Assembly (NCBI RefSeq): GCF_900101905.1
Contig: NZ_FNAJ01000002.1
Location: 372,001 to 436,000, forward strand
Source of the DNA: Myxococcus virescens
GTDB lineage: Bacteria; Myxococcota; Myxococcia; Myxococcales; Myxococcaceae
Direction of reading: 5' to 3'
DNA length: 64,000 nucleotides
The notes beneath the pieces are model-generated. The model ran no database searches and was not told the DNA's origin. It was given only the letters and a program-made list of their open reading frames with translations. This document shows positions 1-15,658 of the stretch, piece by piece (positions within the stretch are counted from its first letter, which is position 1; each line of letters opens with the position of its first letter). The translations under genes were made by a program, and so were the position numbers.

Positions 1-77
1 CTTGCTGGCTGGGCGAGACCGGCAGATGACGTGAGAAGGCTGAAGGTCAGGGCGGCATGGGTGATGGCGCGTCGCAT
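1..77 (-). CDS. Exported protein, 5' end only
   Basis: Only the first 25 codons lie in the window; the gene runs off the left edge. The translation begins with MRRAITH and continues as a hydrophobic stretch ending in AGLAQPA, a typical Sec signal peptide with an AxA-like cleavage site. A purine-rich Shine-Dalgarno sequence (AAAGGAA) lies upstream of the ATG on the minus strand at about 84-91. The gene has the same orientation as the GT51-like gene, which ends 145 bases upstream, so the two could be co-transcribed. The mature protein is not visible, so its function cannot be called. Confidence 0.6.
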   Translation of the reverse strand, partial: MRRAITHAALTFSLLTSSAGLAQPA

Positions 78-222
78 GGTCGGTTCCTTTCCCTTTGCCT
101 CGCAAAGGTGAGGTCCGGGAGCGAGGCGGCAAGCACGGGAACAGGCGAACAGCCAAGAGGATGGCCGAATGTTGGGAGCGGTGGCGTCAGGAAGCCACTG
201 TCGAATCCGCCCTACGGGCCTC

Positions 223-960
223 TCAGCGCCGGGGACATGACGGCTCACGAGCGGGGGAGCTCAGTGCCGGTGGCGACGTGCGCGCTGCTTCCGCTTCAGC
301 CGCACTGACGACGCCTGCGTCGGACAGGTGCCCGAGCAGCCTGTCTCGCCGCTGTCGAACTCGGTTTGGAGCGCAGCCGACGTCGCGAGGGTTCTCGGCA
401 ATGGCGAGGAGCAGCGCTGCGTCTGTCGCATCAAGCCGTACCCACTCCTTGCGCAGCAGCACGGGCGCGGCGGCATGTGCGCCGATAAGGTCACGACCCA
501 ACCAGAGGTGCCTCGCTTCGAAAGCGAGCAACTCCTCCGCGGTCCAGGTTCGGGTGAGCCAGATGGTCAGGGCAAGTGTTTCAAAAACGCGTATCCGCCT
601 TTCGCCAGTCCTGTCCTGAAGGCGTGACCATGTGTGAGCCACACTGCCGGCAAGCCTGAACCCGTGAGGCATCGTGCCGCGCATTCCTCCTGCCGCGGGG
701 CGACTCAGCGTGACCTTCATCAGGGTGAAGAGGAGGGTGGTCGGCCAGACCGGTTGCACGCGAAGCGCCGGCGTGTGTTCGCTCTGCGCCCACCGCACCT
801 GATTCCAGGATGCTGAGGGCGACGGGCCCTCCACCTTCTGGGGAAGGGAGGGTACCCGCGCGAGCATGGCCTGATAGACGCACTCCACAGTGGCCAGCGG
901 CACCACAAGCCCGAGGCTCAACAGCCACATCATCACCTTGAAAGCCCGTCTCCAGCGCAT
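223..960 (-). CDS. Degenerate GT51 (peptidoglycan glycosyltransferase-like) membrane protein
   Basis: This 245-residue protein has one N-terminal membrane anchor (about residues 8-30). Its C-terminal half (about 110-230) follows the order of the GT51 fold of class A penicillin-binding proteins: a segment like the conserved ALALRLER helix (FETLALTIWLTRTWTAEELL), an LxR-x-LG-AxAA segment, an AALLLAIAENPR segment and a final VVSAAEAEAA helix. The catalytic EDxxFxxHxG motif expected near residues 50-70 is not recognisable, so transglycosylase activity is doubtful. It may be a divergent or decayed MtgA-like protein. The ATG at 960 has no strong ribosome binding site. Confidence 0.55.
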   Translation of the reverse strand: MRWRRAFKVMMWLLSLGLVVPLATVECVYQAMLARVPSLPQKVEGPSPSASWNQVRWAQSEHTPALRVQPVWPTTLLFTLMKVTLSRPAAGGMRGTMPHGFRLAGSVAHTWSRLQDRTGERRIRVFETLALTIWLTRTWTAEELLAFEARHLWLGRDLIGAHAAAPVLLRKEWVRLDATDAALLLAIAENPRDVGCAPNRVRQRRDRLLGHLSDAGVVSAAEAEAARTSPPALSSPAREPSCPRR

Positions 961-1104
961 GGCCCAGGCGCATGAGCAACCTTCAGGCCAGCGATGCCAC
1001 CCGTGAGCACCGCTGCCTCTGTCCTGGCCGCATTCACATGGGGACTCCGGCGCCCAAACGAATGAGCGCGTGGCGAGCCCGGCCCTGGACGGGCTTCAGA
1101 GCTT

Positions 1105-1162
1105 GCTGTTCGGAAATGTCGGGACATTTCGCCGCTCAAAAGTCCCGACATTTCCGAACAGC
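1105..1162. repeat. Perfect 21-bp inverted repeat with a nested alternative hairpin
   Basis: Left arm 1105-1125 and right arm 1142-1162 are exact reverse complements, separated by 16 bases. Inside it, 1113-1120 (GAAATGTC) also pairs with 1123-1130 (GACATTTC), giving a second hairpin that excludes the first. It lies 31 bases past the stop of the TonB-dependent receptor gene. It could end that transcript, although no T-tract follows on the minus strand. It could also be a binding site or a mobile palindrome. Confidence 0.8.
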
Positions 1163-1193
1163 AGCCGGCACCCTCGGCCGGAGGAGGTCTGCC

Positions 1194-3473
1194 TCAGAAG
1201 GCGTAGCGAACCCCGAGGCGGAGCTGTCGTGGCGTCTGGTACTGCAAGGGCAGCAACGTCTCCTCACGGAGAACAGCTTGTGCATTGAGCACATTGAACG
1301 CGTCGATGCTCAGCGTCACGATGTGCTGGTCGGAAGTGCCGTAGCGCACGCTCAACTGGGCATCGATGGTGTGTACCCACAGCGCCCGCGTGTTACCCGC
1401 TTCGCGCGATGCCCCAGCCGCGCCCAGGTAGGCGAGGCCCGCGTTGAGCGTGAGCTTCCGCGTGAGCGTGAACTCCTTGGATGCAAAGGCCTTGAAGACA
1501 TGGGGCCGGTCCGCTGCGAGCAATCCCGACTGTGACAGCGGCCGTCCGCCATCCGTGCCGAAGGGGCCTGTGTAGTTCCCATGGAGCCGAGACCATGTGT
1601 AACGGAGCTGGGCCTGCCAGCCGTCCCAGAAGCTGCGGCCAAGCTCCACCGTGACGGCATCATAGGTGCGCGCTGCCTTCGGCAAGCTGGCAGCAGGGCC
1701 CGCGCCGGGATTGACGATGAGGAACCCGCCCGCAGCGTCGTCCGCAATGGTCGCGAGCGCATCATCCAGGCGGCGGCGCGTGTAGGTCACACCCGCCTTC
1801 GCGAACAGCGAGAGCTCATGCTCCGCGCCCGCGACGAACTCGGAAGACGACGTCGGGTCGAGCCGCGAAGCGAAGCGCGCGTCCGGCGTGAGCAACCCCA
1901 GGGGAACCATCCCCTGATACTTCGCGGCGTGCGCGAACAGCTTCATCCGGCCGTTCCCACCGGGGTCGAAGACGAGCCCGACTCGCGGTGAGAGCTGGTG
2001 ATGCGTCATGTTCCCACGCACGTTCGCATCGAGGAACTGCGCGTCGTAGCGAAGACCTCCATTCAGCGTGAGCCGGTCGTTCAAGGTCCATCGGTCCTGC
2101 ACGAACCCGCTCAAGCTGCTGCTGGTGATGTCGGCGACCTGCGATGGGCGTTGGACGACATGTTCGAGCTCCAGGCCCGTTGCCAGCGCATGGTGTCCCA
2201 GGCCCTTCAGCCAATAGGATGCCTGCGTCTTCGCCTGGAATCGGTCCGTGTCGACGCTCGCAGGGTCAGCAGGCGACAGCCGGGTGACATCGTGGCCCAG
2301 CCAACTCGCCTTGGCATCGAGCGTGACGCCTCCGTCGAGGACCAAGGCGTTGTAGGCGAGCACGGCCATGACCGTGTCGCTGTCCACCGCCCACGGAGCC
2401 TGCGCGCCTTCCATCCCCCGCATCAACGCGGGAGCGGTGACAACCGTCAGCGATGTCCAATGTCTGTGTTTGAGGGCATACGTCAGCCTGGCCAGTGCCT
2501 GGAGGCTGCGTTGGTCCATGAAGCCGGCGTCCTGTTCGACGCGGCTGAGCGCGGGGACGATGCCCGCGAAGAACCAGAGCCGGTCCTTGAGCAGCGGTCC
2601 GCCCAGTGTTCCGCCGAAATCCCCCAGGTGACGGAGCGCGCCGTCCGAGGAGACGGCGGGGCGGGGGCCTGTCGCGGGCCTCCATGCCCCTTCCAGCGCG
2701 CCCGGTGCCCAGTTCGCGAAGACCTCTCCATGCAGCTCATTGGAGACGGCCACTGGCTTCAGGTCGATGATGCCGCCCGTGGTACGTCCGTACTCCGGCA
2801 TGTATCCGCCGGTGAGCACGCTGATGTCGCTGACCAGTTCCTGGCTCAGCGGGAGCAGGTTGCGGCCCGTGGTCGGATCGCGAGTCGAAAGCCCTTCCAG
2901 CAGGTATTCGTTTTCAAAGGGCGTGGCGCCGCTGAAGGACCGTCCGTCCACGCTGTCCACCGTGCCGGGTACCCACTCCGCGAGGCTGTCCGAGGTGCGC
3001 ATGGCGCCCGCCCACTTCGTTGGGCGGCTGACCGGAACGCGCGAGACGTCTTCTCGCCACTGGATGAACCGAAGTGTCGAACTGCTCGTGTCGACAGTCG
3101 GGCCTCCGCAGAACAATCCAACGGCCTCTCCTGGCTCCGTCGGCTGGAGCTCGACGTTGACGCGTAAAGCGCGCCCTTCACTGACGGAGAGGGGGAGCGA
3201 GTAGGGCTCGAACAGCTCGCGCTCGAAGCGGAGCGTGTAGTCGCCCGGGGGCAGGTCGGGAATCCGATACCTTCCGTTGGGCTGGGTCACGGCGATGCGC
3301 TCACCGCCCTGCGCGGACGGGCTCGCCGTCACGACGACCTCCGCGACGGGCTGCCGTGACTGGGCATCGATGACCGTGCCCAGAATGGCACTCCGTGGAT
3401 TCTCCGCCGCGCCGGCCGTCATCAACGCGGCCAGGGCGACTCCCACGACTCGCAGCGCCTTCTCCCCCACCAT
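1194..3473 (-). CDS. TonB-dependent receptor with N-terminal carboxypeptidase-regulatory domain
   Basis: This is a 759-residue outer-membrane protein. A signal peptide (residues 1-23) is followed by a carboxypeptidase-regulatory beta-sandwich (about 29-112; GTVIDAQSRQPVAEVVV, then GRYRIPDLPPGDYTLRF). Next come a plug-like region (about 150-250; LLEGLSTRDPTTGRN, then GGYMPEYGRTTGGI) and a C-terminal beta-barrel ending in the aromatic RYAF. This is the Oar/SusC-like layout common in myxobacteria. The substrate is unknown. No canonical TonB box was located. It is divergent from the membrane-anchored gene at 3624, and the hairpin at 1105-1162 lies just after its stop. Confidence 0.88.
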   Translation of the reverse strand: MVGEKALRVVGVALAALMTAGAAENPRSAILGTVIDAQSRQPVAEVVVTASPSAQGGERIAVTQPNGRYRIPDLPPGDYTLRFERELFEPYSLPLSVSEGRALRVNVELQPTEPGEAVGLFCGGPTVDTSSSTLRFIQWREDVSRVPVSRPTKWAGAMRTSDSLAEWVPGTVDSVDGRSFSGATPFENEYLLEGLSTRDPTTGRNLLPLSQELVSDISVLTGGYMPEYGRTTGGIIDLKPVAVSNELHGEVFANWAPGALEGAWRPATGPRPAVSSDGALRHLGDFGGTLGGPLLKDRLWFFAGIVPALSRVEQDAGFMDQRSLQALARLTYALKHRHWTSLTVVTAPALMRGMEGAQAPWAVDSDTVMAVLAYNALVLDGGVTLDAKASWLGHDVTRLSPADPASVDTDRFQAKTQASYWLKGLGHHALATGLELEHVVQRPSQVADITSSSLSGFVQDRWTLNDRLTLNGGLRYDAQFLDANVRGNMTHHQLSPRVGLVFDPGGNGRMKLFAHAAKYQGMVPLGLLTPDARFASRLDPTSSSEFVAGAEHELSLFAKAGVTYTRRRLDDALATIADDAAGGFLIVNPGAGPAASLPKAARTYDAVTVELGRSFWDGWQAQLRYTWSRLHGNYTGPFGTDGGRPLSQSGLLAADRPHVFKAFASKEFTLTRKLTLNAGLAYLGAAGASREAGNTRALWVHTIDAQLSVRYGTSDQHIVTLSIDAFNVLNAQAVLREETLLPLQYQTPRQLRLGVRYAF

Positions 3474-3623
3474 GCGGGCGTTGTCTCCCCTCCAGAACAG
3501 TATGGCACGGCCACCCTTCGGCCCCGTTCTGTGCTGTCGTGGGGAAACGAACTGGGACGTGGCGCCGGGCCGCTGTTGATTCCATCCCCGGCAAGGTCAG
3601 GAACCCCGCCGCGAGGAGCCGCC

Positions 3624-4508
3624 GTGAGTGGACGCGAGAGTCCGGTGTCAGGAGGCAAGGCGGCGCGCGCCTCCGCGAAGGAGGCTCGCCTGCGCCGAGC
3701 TGGCCCATGGCCGCTCACCGTGGCCACCGCCGCCGCGCTCGGGTTGCTCGTCTACGTCGCCACCACCAGCCTGCCCTACCTCATCTCCGCGCCCACCTCG
3801 GATCCGCACTTCGGCGCGCTGAACCACTGTCTTGCCCGTCTCCTGCAACGCCCCCTGCTGGGCTGGGCCGTTTCGCCGGATGCCTCGCGGGCCGCCGTCT
3901 ACGGCGCCCAGGCCATGGCGGTCTGCACCCTGCCGGAGGGCTCCCAGCGGTTCCCCCTGGCGGGCGTACGCGCCATCACCTTCGACCGGGAGAATCGCCT
4001 CTGGTGGTCGCAGGCCGGACAGCTCTGGCGCGACGACGGGGCCGAGCCCATGCGCATGGGCGACTTCTCCCCAGTATCACTCGTCAGCCACGGGGGCGGG
4101 GTGCTGGCGCTCGACGCGGAGGGGCAGCTCGTCTCGGTGGCGCCTGATGGAGCGGTGCTGGGACAGGTGCCGGTATCCGGGGCGGAAGCACGGCTGTCCG
4201 CGGGAGCGGAGGGCACCTTCGCCGCCGTGCTCGACGAGGCCTCGCTCCGCTTCTACGAAGCGCGAACCCTCACGCCACTCCCCGTGGAGTTGCCGTGTGA
4301 AGCAGCGGACTTGTGGTGGCTCGAGCGCCCCGAGCGCGTCCTGATCGCCTGCGCCCAGGGGGCCGAGCAGGCTTTCGCGGTGGATCTCCGGACCGCCCGG
4401 TACGAGCCGGCGCAGCGCCCGCCAGGGGCGCCTGCTCGGAGGCTCCTCGGACGGCCCCTCTATGTGCACGGCTGCGACGGATTTCCGTGCACGGCCCCTG
4501 CCCCCTGA
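3624..4508 (+). CDS. Membrane-anchored hypothetical protein, possibly beta-propeller-like
   Basis: This 294-residue protein was not recognised. The GTG at 3624 is preferred over an upstream in-frame start because GAGGAG lies at 3613-3618. A basic N-terminus is followed by one membrane helix (about residues 28-50; LTVATAAALGLLVYVATTSL). The rest is soluble and presumably periplasmic. It has repeated short beta-rich motifs (GWAVSPDASRAAVY, ITFDRENRLWWSQAGQLW, VLALDAEGQLVSVAPDG) that resemble blades of a WD40- or SMP30-type propeller. It has few cysteines and no catalytic motif. It is divergent from the TonB receptor and followed by about 200 bases before the giant kinase. Confidence 0.7.
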   Translation: MSGRESPVSGGKAARASAKEARLRRAGPWPLTVATAAALGLLVYVATTSLPYLISAPTSDPHFGALNHCLARLLQRPLLGWAVSPDASRAAVYGAQAMAVCTLPEGSQRFPLAGVRAITFDRENRLWWSQAGQLWRDDGAEPMRMGDFSPVSLVSHGGGVLALDAEGQLVSVAPDGAVLGQVPVSGAEARLSAGAEGTFAAVLDEASLRFYEARTLTPLPVELPCEAADLWWLERPERVLIACAQGAEQAFAVDLRTARYEPAQRPPGAPARRLLGRPLYVHGCDGFPCTAPAP

Positions 4509-4707
4509 GATGTTGGTAGGAGGTGCGGCGCCGGGTGCCTTTCACGGGCGGTCCGGGCCTCTGAACCACTGCGTTCATTGGCGAACGTTCAGGGGTCCGC
4601 GGGGCCTGCATTGAATCGACAAGCCCGCGAACTCCCTGGAGATTCGCCCCAGCCCGGGCGCCGCTCAGCGCAGCCAGCAGCGTTCATCCCGATCAGAGGT
4701 TTCTCGC

Positions 4708-12144
<7,437 letters not shown>

Positions 12145-12233
12145 TTCGCTGAGTGATGGTTACCGTACGGCGCCTCTCTTCCGGGCTTGGGTCCGGTCGA
12201 GGGGACGCCTAGCCTCTTCCACCTTGAGAACAG

Positions 12234-14249
12234 GTGGGACCGGGGCAGATTCATCCGCCGACTTCAATGACGCCTAGCGAACACATCTCCGCGGACCGCA
12301 ACCAGGAAAGGGCTTCCCAACCCCGGGCGAGCATCCTGATGGTGGACGACCATCCGTCCAACCTGCTCGCGCTCGAGGCCATTCTCGAGCCGCTCGGGCA
12401 GGAGTTGGTGAAGGCCACCAGCGGTGAGGAGGCCCTGAAGTTCCTGCTTCAGCGCGACTTCGCCGTCATCCTGATGGACGTGCAGATGCCGGGGCTGGAC
12501 GGCTTCCAGACGGCCACGCTCATCAAGCAGCGCGAGCGCACGCGCACCATCCCCATCATCTTCCTCACCGCGCTCAGCCGCGACGCGGCCCACGTTTTCA
12601 AGGGCTATGCGCACGGCGCGGTGGACTACCTGCTCAAGCCGTTCGATCCGGAAATCCTCCGCTCCAAGGTCAGCGTCTTCGTGGACCTGTTCCTCAAGGA
12701 GCAGCAGATTCAGCGGCAGGCGGCGCTGCTCCGGCAGCGCGAGCGCGAGGCGCTGGAGCGGCAGAGCGAGCTGCGCCACCTGCGGCTCACGGAGTCCTTG
12801 CCGGAGGTGATGTGGGCGGCGCGCTCGGACGGCAGCTTCACCTACGCCAACCGCGCCTCACGGGACTACACCGGCATCCAGGTGGACCAGCCGCTGTCAC
12901 TCAACACCTTCCTGGAGTTCGTCCACCCGGCGGACCGCGAGGCCATGCGCGCCGTGTGGACGCAGGCCATCCGCATGGGACAGCGCGTGGAGCGCGAGTT
13001 CCGCCTGCGCCGCTTCGACGGCGTGTACCGCTGGCACCTGGCGCGCGCGGTGCCGGAGCGGGACGAGAATGGCCTGCTGGCCGGCTGGATTGCCGTGGCC
13101 ACGGACATCGACGACAAGCGCCGGGCGGAGGAGGCGCTGGGGCGCTTCAAGGCGACGCTGGACGCGACGCTGGACTGCGTCCTCATGTTCTCCCCGGACT
13201 CGCTGACGCTCACCTACGCCAACGCGGGCGCGGCCAAGCAGCTGGCCAGCAGCACCGAGGAGCTGGTGGGCCTGTCGGTGCTGGAGGTGGAGAGCGCCTT
13301 CGACGAGGCCGGCTTCCGCAAGCTGCTGGCGCCGCTGGTGAGTGGCACGTTGCCCAGCCAGACGTACTCCACCAGCCACCGCCGGCGGGATGGCTCGGAG
13401 GTGCCGGTGGAGGTGGTGCTCCAGTACGTGGCGGCGGACGGCGGCCCCGGGCGCTTCATCTCCGTGGCGCGCGACATCACCGAGCGGCAGCGGGCGGAGA
13501 CGGCGCTGCGGCTGGCCAGCGAGGCGAAGGATTCCTTCCTCGCGGCGGCCAGCCACGAGCTGCGCACGCCGCTGGCCGCGGCCAAGGGCCACGCGCACCT
13601 GGCGCTGCTGAAGCTGGGCGGTGAGACCGAGGCCGGGCCGGGCAAGTCGCTCAAAATCATCAACCGGCAAATCGACCGGATGGCCAAGCTGGTGGAGGAC
13701 CTGCTGGACATCAGCCGGCTCCAGGCGGGCCGCCTGTCGTTGGAGCTGGAGCGGTTCGACCTAAGTCACCTGGTGCACGAGACGCGGGACCGCATGGCGG
13801 TGCTGTCGCAAGGCCATGAAATCCACGTCGAGGCGTCGGAGCAGCTCGAGGGGACGTGGGACCGGGGCCGGTTGGACCAGGTGCTCACGAACCTGCTGTC
13901 CAATGCGCTGCGCTATTCGCCCGAGGGCGGGCCCGTGTGGGTGCGGGTGCAGGGGGAGCGCGACGAGGGCGTCCACCTGTCGGTGACGGACACCGGCGTG
14001 GGAATCCCCAAGGAGAAGCAGGCGCTCATCTTCGAGCGCTTTGGCCGCGCGCACGGCAGCAAGTACGGCGGTCTGGGCCTGGGGCTCACCATCAGCCAGG
14101 GCATCGTGGAGCAGCACGGCGGCCGTATCTGGGTGGAGTCTCCGGGGGTGGCGGGGGAGGGGTCCACCTTCCACGTCTGGCTGCCGCGCGAGACGGAGGC
14201 GCCTACCGGCGGCGTGCATCCGGACGCGGCGACGCGCTCCACCAACTGA
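12234..14249 (+). CDS. Hybrid sensor kinase: receiver, two PAS, HisKA, HATPase
   Basis: This 671-residue soluble protein begins with a receiver domain (about 34-155; VDDHPSN, acceptor D82 in LMDVQMP, then LLKPFD). A coiled segment and two PAS domains follow (about 185-300 with a PAC-like ending ATDIDDKRRAEEA, and about 305-425 ending ARDITERQRAE). HisKA has SHELRTPL with H441, and HATPase_c (about 540-660) has DTGVGI and GLGLGLTI. An N-terminal receiver with a C-terminal kinase suggests that it is phosphorylated by another kinase, possibly the giant kinase ending 89 bases upstream. The GTG at 12234 is used; ATG 12267 is an alternative. Confidence 0.9.
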   Translation: MGPGQIHPPTSMTPSEHISADRNQERASQPRASILMVDDHPSNLLALEAILEPLGQELVKATSGEEALKFLLQRDFAVILMDVQMPGLDGFQTATLIKQRERTRTIPIIFLTALSRDAAHVFKGYAHGAVDYLLKPFDPEILRSKVSVFVDLFLKEQQIQRQAALLRQREREALERQSELRHLRLTESLPEVMWAARSDGSFTYANRASRDYTGIQVDQPLSLNTFLEFVHPADREAMRAVWTQAIRMGQRVEREFRLRRFDGVYRWHLARAVPERDENGLLAGWIAVATDIDDKRRAEEALGRFKATLDATLDCVLMFSPDSLTLTYANAGAAKQLASSTEELVGLSVLEVESAFDEAGFRKLLAPLVSGTLPSQTYSTSHRRRDGSEVPVEVVLQYVAADGGPGRFISVARDITERQRAETALRLASEAKDSFLAAASHELRTPLAAAKGHAHLALLKLGGETEAGPGKSLKIINRQIDRMAKLVEDLLDISRLQAGRLSLELERFDLSHLVHETRDRMAVLSQGHEIHVEASEQLEGTWDRGRLDQVLTNLLSNALRYSPEGGPVWVRVQGERDEGVHLSVTDTGVGIPKEKQALIFERFGRAHGSKYGGLGLGLTISQGIVEQHGGRIWVESPGVAGEGSTFHVWLPRETEAPTGGVHPDAATRSTN

Positions 14250-14292
14250 GCGCGTCCCTCGCGAAGCATCCCGGCGTCCGTGCAGCGGAAGG

Positions 14293-14317
14293 GCATCAGG
14301 GGCTGTCCCCCTGATGC
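14293..14317. terminator. Hairpin after hybrid kinase gene
   Basis: A 10-bp perfect stem (GCATCAGGGG at 14293-14302, CCCCTGATGC at 14308-14317) with a 5-base loop lies 44 bases past the kinase stop. No clear T-tract follows. It sits between the kinase and the oppositely oriented ankyrin relic, so it may act in both directions. Confidence 0.55.
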
Positions 14318-14334
14318 TCCGGCGCCTTTCGCGC

Positions 14335-14520
14335 TCAGGGCCCGGCTGGAGCGTTGCGGGCCGCGGTGTGCAGCGGCGTGTTGCCGCCTGAGCAGCGCCG
14401 AGACGCTGGCGCTCAGTCCCTTCCAGGCGGCGAGGAACAGCGCCGTGGCGCCGCTGCCGTCCCGTGGGTTGACGTCCTGCTCGGGCCGAAGCTGAAGGAT
14501 GCTCTGCACCGCGACGCGCG
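14335..14520 (-). pseudogene. Ankyrin-repeat protein relic
   Basis: On the minus strand one frame reads DVNPRDGSGATALFLAAWKG followed by LSASVSALL, a recognisable ankyrin repeat. A few bases later a different frame reads GNTPLHTAARNAPAGP and then a stop at 14335-14337, which is the start of the next ankyrin repeat. The repeat is interrupted by a frame-changing deletion near 14385-14390. No start codon or full-length frame remains, so this is the 3' remnant of an ankyrin-repeat gene. The upstream limit is uncertain. Confidence 0.55.
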
Positions 14521-14597
14521 CCCTCGTCGGCGCGGTCCTCGCGGTCGCGAGCGTCCTCGGGAGCACCGTCCCTGGGCTCGGCCAACTGGCCCCGTAG

Positions 14598-14666
14598 TCG
14601 TTTCCTTTCTGGATGATGCACCGGGTCCAGCATGCCCTTACACCCGTGTTGCGTAACGACGCGTAC
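14598..14666 (+). promoter_or_regulatory. Upstream element, copy 1 (before class II aldolase)
   Basis: This stretch shares ordered blocks with 15501-15576: a TCGTT plus CTTTC-rich segment, CTGGA, GGGTCCAGC, TACAC, and GCGTAACGACGCG (GCGCAACGACGCG in copy 2). It ends 11 bases before the GAGGAG of the aldolase gene. The shared blocks suggest a common operator or promoter. The binding factor is unknown. Confidence 0.5.
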
Positions 14667-14687
14667 CAACACGAACGAGGAGCTGAG

Positions 14688-15470
14688 ATGCCGAAAACCT
14701 TTAGGCAGACGAAGGAGGAACTGGTCGGAAAAGCGACGAAGCAGATGGACACCACCTTCGGCCACGGTGACTGGAGCGTGCGTCAGAAGCTGGCGCTGAC
14801 CTGCCGGATCTTGTTCGAGGGCGGCCACGACTCGGGGTTGGCCGGGCAAATCACCGCCCGCGCTACGGAGCCCGGCACCTACTACACGCAGCAGTTGGGC
14901 CTTGGGTTCGATGAGATCACCGCGTCGAACCTCCTGGTCGTCAACAGCGACCTCGAGGTCCTCGAAGGCAAAGGGATGGCCAACCCGGCGAACCGTTTCC
15001 ATAGCTGGGTCTACGAGGCGCGGCCCGACGTCAACTGCATCATCCACACGCACCCGACGCACATCGTCGCGCTCTCCATGCTGGAGGTCCCCTTGCAGGT
15101 CTCGCACATGGATATGTGCCCCCTCTTCGATGACTGCGCCTTCCTGAAAGATTGGCCGGGGGTACCGGTTGGCAACGAGGAGGGTGAAATCATCTCCAAG
15201 GCGCTCGGCTCCAAGCGCGCGCTTCTCCTCTCCCATCACGGTCAACTGGTGGCCGGCGATAGCATCGAGCAGGCGTGCGTGCTGGCCGAGCTCTTCGAGA
15301 GGGCGGCGCGCTTGCAGCTCCTCGCCTCTGCGGCTGGCGACATCAAGCCCATACCGGAGACGCTGGGAAAGGAGGCGCACGACTGGATCTTGCGGCCCAC
15401 GCGCAGCGCAATCACGTTCGCCTACTTCGCGCGCCGAGTGCTGAAGAAGCACGGGGACGCCCTGGCTTGA
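14688..15470 (+). CDS. Class II aldolase/adducin family protein
   Basis: This 260-residue protein is about the usual length for the family. The ATG at 14688 is chosen over upstream in-frame codons because GAGGAG lies at 14677-14682. Family marks are the FHSWVYEARPDVNCIIHTHP segment with the HTH zinc ligands (about residues 120-122), a preceding acidic residue, and a later SHHGQL supplying another histidine (about 184-186). Known members are fuculose-phosphate or ribulose-phosphate aldolases, or decarboxylases, acting on small hydroxy acids or sugars in the cytoplasm. The substrate is unknown. The neighbouring DapA-family gene with a shared upstream element suggests a small catabolic pathway. 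Confidence 0.85.
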   Translation: MPKTFRQTKEELVGKATKQMDTTFGHGDWSVRQKLALTCRILFEGGHDSGLAGQITARATEPGTYYTQQLGLGFDEITASNLLVVNSDLEVLEGKGMANPANRFHSWVYEARPDVNCIIHTHPTHIVALSMLEVPLQVSHMDMCPLFDDCAFLKDWPGVPVGNEEGEIISKALGSKRALLLSHHGQLVAGDSIEQACVLAELFERAARLQLLASAAGDIKPIPETLGKEAHDWILRPTRSAITFAYFARRVLKKHGDALA

Positions 15471-15491
15471 GCCGCATGCACGCACGCAGCA

Positions 15492-15536
15492 CTGGACCCT
15501 TCGTTCTTTCTCTTCTGGAGGTCGTTCAGGGTCCAG
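15492..15536. repeat. 9-bp inverted repeat in aldolase-DapA intergenic region
   Basis: CTGGACCCT at 15492-15500 and AGGGTCCAG at 15528-15536 are exact reverse complements 27 bases apart, shortly after the aldolase stop. The right arm is part of the duplicated upstream element. It could be a weak terminator or a paired operator half-site. Confidence 0.5.
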
Positions 15537-15576
15537 CCGCCCGGTACACAAACGAACCGTGCGCAACGACGCGCAC
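15501..15576 (+). promoter_or_regulatory. Upstream element, copy 2 (before DapA-family gene)
   Basis: This is the second copy of the block series described at 14598-14666. Its right end (15559-15576) is a near-palindrome: GTGCGC and GCGCAC arms flank AACGAC, as expected for a dimeric repressor site. A 20-codon reading frame starts 20 bases downstream. Confidence 0.5.
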
Positions 15577-15595
15577 AGCAGGCTTGGAGACCCAC

Positions 15596-15658
15596 ATGAC
15601 AGCGAACCGTTACATCGGCATCGAGATGCGCCACGAGGCGGCGGGGGGAGCACGATGA
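15596..15658 (+). other. Possible 20-codon leader ORF
   Basis: An ATG at 15596 opens a short frame (begins MTANRYIGIE, ends AAGGAR) whose TGA overlaps the ATG of the DapA-family gene in an ATGA junction, so the two could be translationally coupled. No convincing Shine-Dalgarno sequence precedes it. It may be a leader peptide, a relic of a longer upstream gene, or chance. Confidence 0.3.
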
